A stretch of DNA of 56,151 nucleotides from Oscillospiraceae bacterium (GTDB lineage: Bacteria; Bacillota; Clostridia; Oscillospirales; CAG-272). Where the stretch lies: assembly GCA_015064155.1 (NCBI GenBank), contig SVST01000018.1:1-56151 (forward strand), in the 5' to 3' direction. Positions within the stretch are counted from its first letter, which is position 1, and each line of letters begins with the position of its first letter. The position numbers and the translations under genes are program-made. This document shows, in pieces, positions 39,078-48,277 of the stretch. The notes beneath the pieces are model-generated. The model was not told the origin of the DNA. It worked only from the letters and a program-made list of their open reading frames with translations, and did no database searches.

Positions 39078-40055
39078 ATGAATACAAACTATCTTCCCGA
39101 GGGGGCGCGCTTACATACACCCGAAAACCGCGAGCTGTTGGCGTCACCCGCCGGGTTGGAAAAAGCAATGAATCAAGGAATCATTGTGGAGGGGATCGTT
39201 ACGATGTGCGACAACGCACTTTGCCTGCACGTCGATCTGCAGTGCGCGCAGGGCAAACTGGAGGCGGACGAGGTGTTGTATTGCCGTGCCGGAGAAACGC
39301 GCAAGGACATTGCGGTCATCTCCCGTGTGGGCAAGCCGGTTGCCGTGAAAATCATGGCATTGGAAGCAAGCGGCGGCAAGCTGACCGCCATTCTTTCCAG
39401 ACGCTTGGCGCAAAAGGAGTATCTTTCGTATCTGTTCTCAAAAATGCAACTTGGAGATCTTCTTTCGGCACGCGTCACCCATCTGGAGCCGTTCGGAGCC
39501 TTTTTGGATATCGGCTGTGGGGTAGCGTCGCTTTTGTCGGTGGATTGCATTTCGGTATCGCGGATTTCCCATCCGCGCGACCGTCTACGCGTCGGCATGG
39601 AGCTGCCCGTGGCAATCAAAGCCTTGGACCGTGACGGTGAGCGCATCTATGTGACTTTGCGGGAGCTGCTTGGAACCTGGGAACAAAACGCGGCGCAGTT
39701 TGAAGCGGGGCAAACGGTTACGGGGGTGATCCGAAGCGTGGAATCCTACGGTGTTTTCGTGGAGCTTGCTCCAAATCTTTCGGGGCTTGCCGAGCTGAAG
39801 CCCGACTCTGCCGAGGAGCTGCGTGCCAAGGTCGGACACGTTGCCGCCGTATATATCAAGAGCATCGTCCCCGAACGCATGAAGATCAAGCTCGTGCTGA
39901 TCGACGTATCAAACACACGCACCGGCTGTAAGGATCCCGTTTTTTACGTCAATCCCAAGGACACGCACCATCTCTCACACTGGGTCTATTCCCCGCCGTG
40001 CTCGCACCGACGCATCGAAACCGTCTTTGATTCTCAGCCTGCCGACACACAGTAA
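39078..40055 (+). CDS. S1 RNA-binding-domain protein
   Basis: This 325-residue protein carries about three S1-like beta-barrel domains: a diverged one (about 33-110), one with GDLLSARVTHLEPFGAFLDIGCGVASLLSVDCIS (about 125-195) and one with GQTVTGVIRSVESYGVFVELAPNLSGLAEL (about 210-280). It resembles bacterial ribosomal protein S1-like proteins but is too short for RpsA. It probably binds RNA in the cytoplasm and may tune translation. The last 45 residues lack recognisable fold. Ribosome site GAGG; terminator follows. Confidence 0.82.
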   Translation: MNTNYLPEGARLHTPENRELLASPAGLEKAMNQGIIVEGIVTMCDNALCLHVDLQCAQGKLEADEVLYCRAGETRKDIAVISRVGKPVAVKIMALEASGGKLTAILSRRLAQKEYLSYLFSKMQLGDLLSARVTHLEPFGAFLDIGCGVASLLSVDCISVSRISHPRDRLRVGMELPVAIKALDRDGERIYVTLRELLGTWEQNAAQFEAGQTVTGVIRSVESYGVFVELAPNLSGLAELKPDSAEELRAKVGHVAAVYIKSIVPERMKIKLVLIDVSNTRTGCKDPVFYVNPKDTHHLSHWVYSPPCSHRRIETVFDSQPADTQ

Positions 40056-40060
40056 CCCCC

Positions 40061-40098
40061 GAAAAGCCGTTACGTAAAAAGTAACGGCTTTTCTTTTT
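40061..40098 (+). terminator. intrinsic terminator after the S1 gene
   Basis: GAAAAGCCGTTAC (40061-40073) pairs perfectly with 40081-40093, followed by TTTTT. Confidence 0.88.
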
Positions 40099-40181
40099 CA
40101 TTCATGATGAGTTCATATTTTTTTGTTATACTGTACTGAATAATCGTTTTTCAGTCTATGAAAGTACGGGTGAAGCAGTTT

Positions 40182-43097
40182 ATGAAAACACTTGGAATTG
40201 ATATCGGCTCGACCACGGCAAAGCTGGTGCTGTGTGAAAACGGACGGGTCTTATACGAAAAATACGAGCGACATTTCTCGCAGGTGCGTCAAAAAACGCT
40301 GGAGATGCTCTCTAAAATGCCGAACGTCGCGCCCGACGAGCCCTTGGCGGTTGCCATTTCGGGATCCGCAGGCTTGGGACTGGCGCAAAGTGCGGGACTG
40401 ACCTTCGTTCAGGAAGTCTTCGCCACGGGAGAAGCGGTGAAAAAGATCGAGCCCGATACCTCCACGGTGATTGAGCTTGGAGGCGAGGATGCCAAGATCA
40501 TCTTTTTCGACGGCGGTACAGACGAGCGTATGAACGGCTCCTGCGCCGGCGGTACGGGTGCCTTTATCGACCAAATGGCAACGCTTCTCAACGTTACGGT
40601 CGATGAAATGGACGCGCTCAGCCTGAACTATAAGCGAATCTACCCCATTGCCTCCCGATGCGGTGTTTTTGCCAAAACCGATATCCAACCGCTTTTGAAC
40701 CAAGGTGCGCGCAAGGAGGACATTGCAGCCAGCATCTATCAGGCGGTTGTCAATCAAACCATCGCAGGCCTTGCCCGCGGACGAAAAATCACGGGAAAGG
40801 TTTTGTTCCTCGGCGGTCCCCTCTATTACTGCAAGGGGCTGCAGGAACGCTTCCAAAAAACGTTGGAGCTTTCGGATGAGGACGCGGTATTTCCGCCCGA
40901 CGGCCGCTTTGCCGTCGCGTTCGGTGCATCCTTGTATGCAACCAAGCACGCAACCCCCGTTCGCTTTTCACAGCTTTGCGAATCGATCCAACAGAGTATG
41001 CATGAAGCACCGATCATCAGCCGTATGCCTCCCCTGTTTGAAACCCAAGCCGAATACGACGCCTTTTCCGCCCGTCATGCAAGTGCAACCGTTCCCTCGG
41101 TTGACCCTGCGTCCTATTGCGGAACAGCAACGCTTGGAATCGATTGCGGCAGTACCACCACCAAGCTGGTTCTGCTCTCACAGAACAATGAAATTTTGTA
41201 CTCCTACTACGCCTCCAACCTCGGAAACCCCGTGCAGGTCGTAAAGGAACAGCTGGAAGCCATCTACGCACTTTGCGAAAGCCGCATCCAAATCACGGGA
41301 AGCGCTGTGACGGGCTACGGTGAGGAGCTGATCCGCGCGGCATTCGGTGTGGACCTGGGCGTGGTGGAAACCATTGCACACTACACCGCCGCAAAATTTT
41401 TCCGTCCCGACGTGGATTTCATTCTTGACATCGGCGGTCAGGATATCAAGTGCTTCCGTATCCGAAACGGCGCAATCGACAGCATCATGCTCAACGAGGC
41501 TTGCTCCTCGGGCTGCGGCTCCTTTGTGGAAACCTTTGCAAAATCCATGGGCTACACCATTGCCGATTTTGCCAAAAAGGGTCTGTTCGCAAAAGCCCCC
41601 GTCGATCTCGGCAGCCGTTGTACCGTATTTATGAACTCCTCGGTCAAGCAATCCCAAAAGGACGGCGCAACCGTAGAGGATATTTCGGCAGGACTTTCGG
41701 TCAGCGTAGTAAAAAATGCGATCTACAAGGTCATCCGCGCCAGCTCTGCGGACGAGCTGGGCGAGCACATCGTGGTACAGGGCGGAACCTTTTACAACGA
41801 TGCGGTTCTGCGCGCCTTTGAGCGTGAGCTTGGAAAGAACGTCATCCGTCCTGCCATTGCGGGGCTGATGGGAGCTTACGGTGCCGCGCTGTACGCGCAA
41901 AAGCGAAACGAAAGCCAACTGATTTCAAAGGAGGGACTTCTCTCCTTTGAGCATACCGCCAAGGCAACCACCTGCCACGGCTGTACCAACCATTGCCGCC
42001 TGACCGTCAATCGCTTTGGCGGCACAAAAACCTACATCTCGGGCAACCAGTGTGAACGCGGACTTGGCTACGACACCTCAAAATCCGAAAGCGTCCCGAA
42101 TCTGCACGCATTCAAGCGCGCGTATCTGAAAAATCTCTCTTCGGGCGACGCAAAGCGCGGAACGCTGGGTATTCCCATGGCACTTGGTATGTACGAGCTC
42201 TATCCGTTCTGGCACGGTCTGTTCTCAAGCCTGGGCTTTTCGGTGATTGCCTCGGAGCAGTCAACCCGTCGCACCTATGAAAAGGGACAGTTTTCAATCC
42301 CCTCGGACACGGCTTGCTATCCCGCAAAGCTGATGCACGGACATATCGAGGAGCTGGTTGACAGAGGGGTTGATGCCATCTTCTATCCCTGCCTGACCTA
42401 CAACGTAGACGAAAAAACGGCAGACAATCACTACAACTGCCCCGTGGTAGCCTACTATTCCGAGCTTTTGGCAGGCAACGTAGAAAACCTGAATAAAACC
42501 GATTTTTGGTATCCCTATCTCAATATCAACAACGACCGCGCCTTGGTCAAGGGCTTGCAGGCATTCCTTGCCCCCAAATATCCCGATCTTGGCGTCAAGG
42601 AGCTTCGCGAAGCCGTCAAAGCGGCACACGTTGCCTACGATACCTTTATGTCGTCAATCCGCAAGGAGGGCGAATACGCGGTTCAGTATGCAAAAGAGCA
42701 TAACAAGCGTGTGATGATTCTGGCAGGCAGACCCTACCACATTGACCCCGAAATCGGACACGGCATCGATAAACTGGCAGTATCGCTCGGATTTGTGGTC
42801 GTCAGTGAGGACAGCATTTGCCACCTGACCGAGCGTCAGCCGGTACACGTGCTGAATCAATGGACCTACCATGCCCGTCTGTACCGCGCCGCACGCTATG
42901 CCACCGAGCACAAGAATACCGAGCTTGTACAGCTGGTTTCCTTCGGCTGCGGTGTGGATGCCATCACCACCGACGAAATCCGTTCTATTCTGGAAGAAAA
43001 GAACAAATACTATACGCAAATCAAAATCGACGAGATCACCAATCTCGGCGCGGTTCGCATCCGTCTGCGCAGCCTGCTTGGCGCGCTGGAGCAATAA
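40182..43097 (+). CDS. double acyl-CoA dehydratase activase (BadF/HgdC-type) fused to activator-associated domain
   Basis: This 971-residue protein has two ASKHA ATPase domains. The first (about 1-250) has TLGIDIGSTTAKLV and GSCAGGTGAFIDQMA. The second (about 310-585) has TLGIDCGSTTTKLV and EACSSGCGSFVETFA. Cys in these loops would hold the 4Fe-4S cluster that related activators place at the subunit interface. A DUF2229-type C-terminal region (about 610-971) starts with CHGCTNHCRLTV. Activators use ATP to push an electron into 2-hydroxyacyl-CoA or benzoyl-CoA-type enzymes. The start is set at 40182, where GGTGA precedes; an upstream ATG at 40158 has no site. The partner follows 29 bases on. 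Confidence 0.85.
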   Translation: MKTLGIDIGSTTAKLVLCENGRVLYEKYERHFSQVRQKTLEMLSKMPNVAPDEPLAVAISGSAGLGLAQSAGLTFVQEVFATGEAVKKIEPDTSTVIELGGEDAKIIFFDGGTDERMNGSCAGGTGAFIDQMATLLNVTVDEMDALSLNYKRIYPIASRCGVFAKTDIQPLLNQGARKEDIAASIYQAVVNQTIAGLARGRKITGKVLFLGGPLYYCKGLQERFQKTLELSDEDAVFPPDGRFAVAFGASLYATKHATPVRFSQLCESIQQSMHEAPIISRMPPLFETQAEYDAFSARHASATVPSVDPASYCGTATLGIDCGSTTTKLVLLSQNNEILYSYYASNLGNPVQVVKEQLEAIYALCESRIQITGSAVTGYGEELIRAAFGVDLGVVETIAHYTAAKFFRPDVDFILDIGGQDIKCFRIRNGAIDSIMLNEACSSGCGSFVETFAKSMGYTIADFAKKGLFAKAPVDLGSRCTVFMNSSVKQSQKDGATVEDISAGLSVSVVKNAIYKVIRASSADELGEHIVVQGGTFYNDAVLRAFERELGKNVIRPAIAGLMGAYGAALYAQKRNESQLISKEGLLSFEHTAKATTCHGCTNHCRLTVNRFGGTKTYISGNQCERGLGYDTSKSESVPNLHAFKRAYLKNLSSGDAKRGTLGIPMALGMYELYPFWHGLFSSLGFSVIASEQSTRRTYEKGQFSIPSDTACYPAKLMHGHIEELVDRGVDAIFYPCLTYNVDEKTADNHYNCPVVAYYSELLAGNVENLNKTDFWYPYLNINNDRALVKGLQAFLAPKYPDLGVKELREAVKAAHVAYDTFMSSIRKEGEYAVQYAKEHNKRVMILAGRPYHIDPEIGHGIDKLAVSLGFVVVSEDSICHLTERQPVHVLNQWTYHARLYRAARYATEHKNTELVQLVSFGCGVDAITTDEIRSILEEKNKYYTQIKIDEITNLGAVRIRLRSLLGALEQ

Positions 43098-43126
43098 GCC
43101 GCACGGTTTTCGAAAGGAAAAGCGAT

Positions 43127-44428
43127 ATGGAAAACAATTACATTCCCTTTACCAAGGAAATGAAAAAGGAATACGTGATTCTGGCACCGAACATGCTGCC
43201 GATGCACTTTGAATTGATCCTGCAGGTTTTGTCCAATTACGGCTACAAGATCGATTTGCTGAAAACCGACGGTCACGAGATTGCCGAAACGGGACTGAAA
43301 TACGTGCATAACGACACCTGCTACCCCGCGCTTCTGGTCATCGGTCAGTTCATCAATGCCATCCAAAGCGGCAAATACGACCCCAACAAGGTGGCATTGA
43401 TCCTATTCCAAACGGGCGGCGGTTGCCGCGCCTCCAACTACATCTCTCTGTTGCGAAAAGCCCTGCAAAAGGCGGGCTACGGTCACGTACCGGTGATTTC
43501 GTTCAGCCTTGCGGGAATTGAAAAGCACCCCGGCTTCCGACTTTCTCTGCCGATTTGGCACCGGATGGTGTATTCGGTACTGTATGCCGACCTTTTGATG
43601 TCGTTGCTCAATCAATGCAAGCCTTATGAGGTACATCCCGGTGAAAGTCAGGCACTTGCCGAGCGACTTACCCATGAACTGGCAAACGAAATGGCACATG
43701 AAAAGGTGCTGTCCTACCGCCGCGTAAAAGAAAACTATCGAAGAATCATTCGTGCGTTCAATCAAATCGAATGCGTACGTACCGAAAAGCCGCGCGTTGG
43801 CATCGTAGGCGAGATCTTCGTCAAATACTCGCCTCTTGGCAACAATCGTTTGGAAGAATTTTTGGTACGCGAGGGTGCGGAGGTCGTCATTCCGGGACTT
43901 ACCGATTTCTGCCTGTACACCGTTTACAACAACATCGAGGATGCACGTCTTTACGGAATCGGAAAGCTGAAAGCAAAGGCTTATACCTTTGCCTACAACT
44001 TCCTCAACGGCAAGGTGCGTGATCTGATCGATATCATTCGCGAGGAAAGCGACTTTACACCGCCCACACCCTTCCCTCACACCGCCTCCTTGGTGGAGGG
44101 CTGTATTCACCACGGCACCAAAATGGGAGAGGGCTGGCTGCTCACCGCCGAGATGCTGGAGCTTGCCGACAGCGGTGTCAATAACATTGTTTGCACCCAG
44201 CCCTTTGGGTGTCTTCCCAACCACATCTGCGGCAAAGGTATGATGAAGCCGATCAAGGAAAAGATCCCCAAGGTCAATATCGTTGCCATCGACTACGACC
44301 CCGGTGCCACGCAGGTCAACCAAGAAAACCGCTTGAAGCTGTTGCTTGCCAACGCGCGGGATGCCATGCAAGCCGAAAAGGAGCTCCAACAAGCCCCCCA
44401 TACCGAACGCGAAACGGTAACGGTGTAA
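43127..44428 (+). CDS. acyl-CoA dehydratase activase-related protein (HgdB/DUF2229-like)
   Basis: This 433-residue protein belongs to the group found next to large activases. Conserved stretches are YVHNDTCYPALLVIGQFI, LILFQTGGGCRASNYISLLRKAL, RVGIVGEIFVKYSPLGNN and CTQPFGCLPNHICGKGMMK, with Cys positioned as possible iron-sulfur ligands. It may receive electrons from the activase. The true dehydratase subunits are absent, so the natural reaction is unknown. The start at 43127 follows AAAGGAAA; a longer in-frame opening inside the previous gene is rejected. Confidence 0.82.
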   Translation: MENNYIPFTKEMKKEYVILAPNMLPMHFELILQVLSNYGYKIDLLKTDGHEIAETGLKYVHNDTCYPALLVIGQFINAIQSGKYDPNKVALILFQTGGGCRASNYISLLRKALQKAGYGHVPVISFSLAGIEKHPGFRLSLPIWHRMVYSVLYADLLMSLLNQCKPYEVHPGESQALAERLTHELANEMAHEKVLSYRRVKENYRRIIRAFNQIECVRTEKPRVGIVGEIFVKYSPLGNNRLEEFLVREGAEVVIPGLTDFCLYTVYNNIEDARLYGIGKLKAKAYTFAYNFLNGKVRDLIDIIREESDFTPPTPFPHTASLVEGCIHHGTKMGEGWLLTAEMLELADSGVNNIVCTQPFGCLPNHICGKGMMKPIKEKIPKVNIVAIDYDPGATQVNQENRLKLLLANARDAMQAEKELQQAPHTERETVTV

Positions 44429-44444
44429 CCGAAAGGAGCAAATC

Positions 44445-45155
44445 ATGTCGTTCCAATACGTTTTATTTGATCTGGACGGAACACTGCTTCCAATGGACAA
44501 ACGCTTCGACCGCGCCTATTTCGGCGGTCTTTGCAAGCGGCTTGCGCCCCACGGCTATGAACCCGATGCCCTGGTTTCCACCATTTGGGAGGGAGTCAAG
44601 GAGATGGTTAAAAACGACGGCAGCCGCACCAACGAAGAGGTTTTTTGGGATGCCTTCGAGCGTGTAATCGGCAAAAATGCGCGTGCAGACGAGCCCTATT
44701 TTGCCGCATACTACGAGGAGGATTTCGACAGCATCGCCGAGGTCTGTCCCTGCGACCCGCGTGCGCGTCAAATTTTGGATCTCTTGCACGAAAAAAAGAT
44801 CCCCGCAGTTTTGGCAACCAACCCGATCTTCCCCGCCATTGCCACGCAAAAGCGGATGGCATGGGCAGGACTTTCGTCGGAGGACTTTATTTTCTACACG
44901 ACGTATGAAAATTTCGGATATTGCAAGCCGAATCTCGACTACTATCGCGCCATCCTTAAAAAAATCGGTGCCGAGCCGCACGAATGCCTGATGGTTGGCA
45001 ACGACGTGGACGAGGACATGGTTGCACGGGAGCTGGGAATGGAGGTTTTCCTTTTGACCGATTGTCTTCTCAACCGTCAAAACACCGATATCGAACAGTA
45101 TCCGCACGGAAATTTCGATGACCTGATTGCCTTTTTGACAAAGAAAATAGGCTAA
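44445..45155 (+). CDS. HAD-family hydrolase
   Basis: This 236-residue protein has the HAD motifs VLFDLDGTLLPMD (nucleophile Asp9 and Asp11), PAVLATNPIF (motif II, Thr/Asn), KPNLDYYRAILKK (motif III Lys) and LMVGNDVDEDMVA (motif IV acids). A helical cap lies between motifs I and II. It is probably a small-molecule phosphatase; the substrate is unknown. It follows the activase partner by 16 bases and is likely in the same operon, ending at a strong terminator. Confidence 0.88.
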   Translation: MSFQYVLFDLDGTLLPMDKRFDRAYFGGLCKRLAPHGYEPDALVSTIWEGVKEMVKNDGSRTNEEVFWDAFERVIGKNARADEPYFAAYYEEDFDSIAEVCPCDPRARQILDLLHEKKIPAVLATNPIFPAIATQKRMAWAGLSSEDFIFYTTYENFGYCKPNLDYYRAILKKIGAEPHECLMVGNDVDEDMVARELGMEVFLLTDCLLNRQNTDIEQYPHGNFDDLIAFLTKKIG

Positions 45156-45160
45156 ACACA

Positions 45161-45198
45161 ACGGCGCTCCCACAAGCTGTGGGGGCGCCGTTTTTTTG
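45161..45198. terminator. terminator between convergent genes
   Basis: ACGGCGCTCCCAC (45161-45173) pairs with 45179-45191 with one mismatch, followed by seven T. Confidence 0.88.
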
Positions 45199-45199
45199 T

Positions 45200-47137
45200 T
45201 TATACTTCGTTTTCCAGAGCCTCGTAGAGCTCCATCAGTCGCTCTTCCACCTCGTTTTTTCGCGCGTCGATCTCCGCTGCACGGACGTAATCCGATGCCG
45301 CATCTCCAAACAGCTCGGCTTCCAGCTCTGCAAGCTCGCTTTCCAAGGCATCACATTCCTTTTTCAAACGCTCGATCTGCGCCTTTTTCTTTCTGGCATC
45401 CGCCGCCGCTTGCTTATTTTTCAGATATTGCTCCTTGGCCTGGCTGACGGGTGCGGGCTTTACCGTCCCCTGTGCCGCTGCCGGCTCTGCCTCGGCAATG
45501 CGCGCCGCCTTATAGTCCTGCAGCTCGGTATATGCCTTGCCGCTTCGGTCTACCGTGAAATCCAAAAGATCCCCCGAAAAAGGTGCCCCCGGCTTCAGCT
45601 CCAAAATACGGGTTGCCAGCTTATCCACCAAATAACGGTCGTGCGACACCGTAACGATGGTGCCGTCAAACTGCTCCAGTGCCCCCTCCAGGGCTTCGCG
45701 CGAATCAATATCCAAATGGTTGGTCGGCTCGTCCAGCACCAACAAATTCATCTTGGACAAAATCAGCTTGGAAAGCGTGAGTCTTGCGCGCTCGCCGCCG
45801 CTGAGCACCGAAACGCTTTTAAACACACTGTCCCCAACGAATCGGAAGAGTGCCAGCGTGTTGCGAATTTCGGTTTCGGTTTTGGTAGGGTACGCACTCC
45901 AAAGCTCCTCAAGCACGGTATTCTCGGGATTCAAATTCTGATTTTCCTGATCGTAATACCCGATCTCTACGTTGTATCCCGCCGCAATAACACCGTTCGT
46001 TGGGGCAAGCTGTCCCAAAATCAGCTTGATCAGCGTGGATTTTCCGCATCCGTTCGGACCGATAATCAATACGCGCTCTCCCCTTTTGATCAAAAAGGAA
46101 AGCTCGGAAAACAGCTCCCGATTCGAAAAGCCCATGGATACCCCTCGCGCCTCTAAAACGTCGTTCCCCGATGCCAGGGCGGAGGAAAACTGCATCCGAA
46201 TCGATTTGGGCGCGTTTTCGGGTCGTTCCACGCGCTCCATCTTGTCAAGAAGCTTCAATCGGCTCTCTGCCGCAATGATATTGCGCTCACGGTTCCATGC
46301 GCGTTGCTGGGCAATATATGCCTCCTGCCGTGCAATCTCCTTTTGCTGGTTCTTCCAGTGTCGTTCGGCAATCTCTCTATCGATGCGCCTCTGCTCGATG
46401 CTCTTGGTGTACCCACCGTTATAAAGCTTTGCGTGGTGATTTTCAATCGCCAGCGTTTTGTTGGTCACGCGATCCAAAAAATAACGGTCGTGCGAAATGA
46501 CCATCACGCATTTGGGATAGTTGACCAAAAAGCCTTCCAGCCAAGAAAGCGTTGCCATATCCAAATGGTTGGTCGGCTCGTCCAGCATCAGAATGTCGGG
46601 TTGACGCGAAAGCTGGATCGCAAGAGCCAAGCGTGTGCGCTGTCCTCCGCTGAGCGTTTCGACAGACTGCTCCATCGCGATACGGTCAAAGCCCAGCTTT
46701 TGCAGGATTGACACGCATCTGCCGCGAAACTCCAAGCCGCCCTCTGCCACGAATTTCTCGTGCAGATCGGTATATTCCCGAATCAGCTCCTCTTTGGCAC
46801 CTGAAAGCTTTGCCTCCAGCTCGTGCAACCGTGCTTCAATCGAAAGTAAATAGTCGAAGGCTCGGTACATCCGTTCCAGCACCGTCTGCTTTCCGTCCTC
46901 GCAGTCGAACGCTCCGTCCTGCGTCAAAACACCCACGCTTTTGCCGCGTGAAATATAAACGCCACCGTCGGTTGGTGTTTCTTCACCCAAAATCAAACGA
47001 AATAACGTCGATTTTCCGCTGCCGTTTACTCCGATGATTCCCAGTTTATCGGTTTCCTCCAACGAAAAGGAAACCTTATCGAGTATCACCGTGGTTCCGT
47101 AGCTGAGCGAAAGATCGTTGATTGAAATTGCTATCAT
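45200..47137 (-). CDS. ABC-F family ATPase (Uup/YdiF type)
   Basis: This 645-residue protein has two ABC domains without membrane parts. The first has Walker A GVNGSGKST, signature LSGGQRTRL and Walker B ILMLDEPTNHLD. The second has GPNGCGKST, LSGGERARL and LLVLDEPTNHLD. They are joined by the long ABC-F linker helices (about 235-300). A charged coiled-coil tail (about 555-640) matches the Uup-type C-terminal domain. ABC-F proteins act on the ribosome E site to rescue stalled translation or give antibiotic protection. The start at 47137 follows GGAGGA. It lies 15 bases after the S24 regulator, so the two share a transcript. Confidence 0.9.
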   Translation of the reverse strand: MIAISINDLSLSYGTTVILDKVSFSLEETDKLGIIGVNGSGKSTLFRLILGEETPTDGGVYISRGKSVGVLTQDGAFDCEDGKQTVLERMYRAFDYLLSIEARLHELEAKLSGAKEELIREYTDLHEKFVAEGGLEFRGRCVSILQKLGFDRIAMEQSVETLSGGQRTRLALAIQLSRQPDILMLDEPTNHLDMATLSWLEGFLVNYPKCVMVISHDRYFLDRVTNKTLAIENHHAKLYNGGYTKSIEQRRIDREIAERHWKNQQKEIARQEAYIAQQRAWNRERNIIAAESRLKLLDKMERVERPENAPKSIRMQFSSALASGNDVLEARGVSMGFSNRELFSELSFLIKRGERVLIIGPNGCGKSTLIKLILGQLAPTNGVIAAGYNVEIGYYDQENQNLNPENTVLEELWSAYPTKTETEIRNTLALFRFVGDSVFKSVSVLSGGERARLTLSKLILSKMNLLVLDEPTNHLDIDSREALEGALEQFDGTIVTVSHDRYLVDKLATRILELKPGAPFSGDLLDFTVDRSGKAYTELQDYKAARIAEAEPAAAQGTVKPAPVSQAKEQYLKNKQAAADARKKKAQIERLKKECDALESELAELEAELFGDAASDYVRAAEIDARKNEVEERLMELYEALENEV

Positions 47138-47152
47138 ATACGCATCCTCCAC

Positions 47153-47779
47153 TCAAAATTTCGTTTTGACCTCAATCGCAACGCCCAAAATCCGTGCGCG
47201 CCCGATCTCAAAATCCTCGGAGGTCAAAACAATGGGAGAATAGTTCTCGTTCTCCGGCTCCAGGACGATTTTATGATGCTCCTTGCGAAACCGCTTTACG
47301 GTCGCACTGTCACCGTCCACAAGGCAGGCAACGATATCGCCGTTTTCTGCATACTGCTGCTTATGAAACAAGACGTAGCTGCCGTCCATAATTCCACAGT
47401 TTTTCATGCTGTCACCGCACACGACCAAAAAGAAATAATCCTCAATATCATTTACGTCGGCAAATTCACGCCCCAGAAGCGTTTCCTCGGTTACAATGGG
47501 ACTTCCCGCGCGAATGACACCGATCACGGGTACCATCTTATTGGCGCGCAGGCTACGGTAGGAGGCTTCTGCCGTTCGCCGTCCCTCGTTCGTTCCCATC
47601 AGCTCGTCAAGGCTCACCGAAAAATAATCGGCAATCCGCGCCAGCTTGTCTGCCTTGGGAGAGGAGCGTCCACTCTTCCAATCCGAAAAGGTGGATGCCG
47701 CGATCCCCGTGGCTTTTGCAACCTGATAGACACTGACTCCGTGCGTTTTGAGTAAGCTTTCAAAGGCAAAGTAATCCAT
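47153..47779 (-). CDS. XRE-S24 (LexA/CI-type) self-cleaving repressor
   Basis: This 208-residue protein has an N-terminal XRE helix-turn-helix (about 6-60, VSVYQVAKATGIAASTFSDWKSG) and a C-terminal S24 peptidase domain. The Ala91-Gly92 cleavage site (VIRAGSP), nucleophile Ser124 (CGDSMKNCGIMDGS) and Lys162 (SATVKRF) are all present, so RecA-type induced self-cleavage is plausible. The start at 47779 follows AAAGGAAG. It is divergent from three small genes (48007-48953) and co-transcribed with the ABC-F gene. It is phage-CI-like in fold order, not the housekeeping winged-helix LexA. Confidence 0.88.
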   Translation of the reverse strand: MDYFAFESLLKTHGVSVYQVAKATGIAASTFSDWKSGRSSPKADKLARIADYFSVSLDELMGTNEGRRTAEASYRSLRANKMVPVIGVIRAGSPIVTEETLLGREFADVNDIEDYFFLVVCGDSMKNCGIMDGSYVLFHKQQYAENGDIVACLVDGDSATVKRFRKEHHKIVLEPENENYSPIVLTSEDFEIGRARILGVAIEVKTKF

Positions 47780-47860
47780 TTGCTTGCTTCCTTTCTGTTT
47801 TAACGGGATTGTGAAGATATACCGATTCCCATCAGCACTTTTTGTGTACAATCTACGAAT

Positions 47861-47890
47861 ATTATGTTTTTCCGAAATACCCATTGACAA
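47861..47890 (-). promoter_or_regulatory. promoter of the S24 repressor gene
   Basis: Minus-strand TTGTCA, 18-bp spacer, CATAAT. Its -35 overlaps the -35 of the opposing promoter at 47884. Confidence 0.55.
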
Positions 47891-47900
47891 TAGTTCGGAA
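47870..47900. promoter_or_regulatory. inverted repeat over the shared -35
   Basis: TTCCGAA (47870-47876) and TTCGGAA (47894-47900) are exact complements separated by 17 bp and centred at 47885, on the -35 elements of both divergent promoters. It is the best operator candidate for the S24 protein. Confidence 0.55.
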
Positions 47901-47912
47901 ATGCGATATAAT
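47884..47912 (+). promoter_or_regulatory. consensus sigma-A promoter of the 48007 operon
   Basis: TTGACA, 17-bp spacer, TATAAT, all consensus. So strong a promoter is expected to be repressed in normal growth. Confidence 0.9.
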
Positions 47913-48006
47913 ATCAATACCCGATATCATTATAACGGATTCAGAAAGAATTGTCAACAGGATTTATAAAATTTATTTTCAAAAAAGCAAAAAAGAGGTG
48001 ATTTTC

Positions 48007-48267
48007 GTGTGTATTCTTTGTAAATCTGCGATATGTGTGTCAAAATGTCCCAATTATGAAGCAAAAACGGTCACAAGAACGGTGATCCGATGTACCCTTT
48101 GCGGAGAAAGGATCGAGGAATCGGATCGCTATTACGTAGCAAACGGATTTCCGTACTGCGAGGATTGTCTTCGCTTCTCCGAGGGAGAATCTTTAATACG
48201 AATTTGCGAAAAATCATTTCAAAAAGGGCTTGAAAAGCTCGGCTTTACCTATTGCGTAAATAACTGA
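48007..48267 (+). CDS. small Cys-rich putative zinc protein
   Basis: This 86-residue protein starts at GTG 48007 after AGAGGTG; earlier in-frame starts would lie upstream of the promoter and are rejected. It has paired Cys in CILCKSAICVSKCPNYE (residues 2-17) and in CTLCGERIEESDRYYVANGFPYCEDC (about 29-54), a pattern of one or two zinc ribbons of treble-clef or LIM-like type. No known family could be named. It is first in a three-gene set divergent from the S24 repressor. Confidence 0.75.
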   Translation: MCILCKSAICVSKCPNYEAKTVTRTVIRCTLCGERIEESDRYYVANGFPYCEDCLRFSEGESLIRICEKSFQKGLEKLGFTYCVNN

Positions 48268-48277
48268 CGGAGGGTTT

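Noticed and set aside
42818-43126. N-terminal extension of the activase partner
   Set aside because: It lies inside the end of the preceding gene in another frame; ATG 43127 has a good ribosome site.
47153-47779. housekeeping LexA
   Set aside because: The N-terminus is an XRE domain, not the LexA winged helix, and no GAAC-N4-GTTC box is present.
47842-48006. 55-residue N-terminal extension of the small Cys-rich protein
   Set aside because: It would start upstream of the promoter at 47884-47912; GTG 48007 has a ribosome site.
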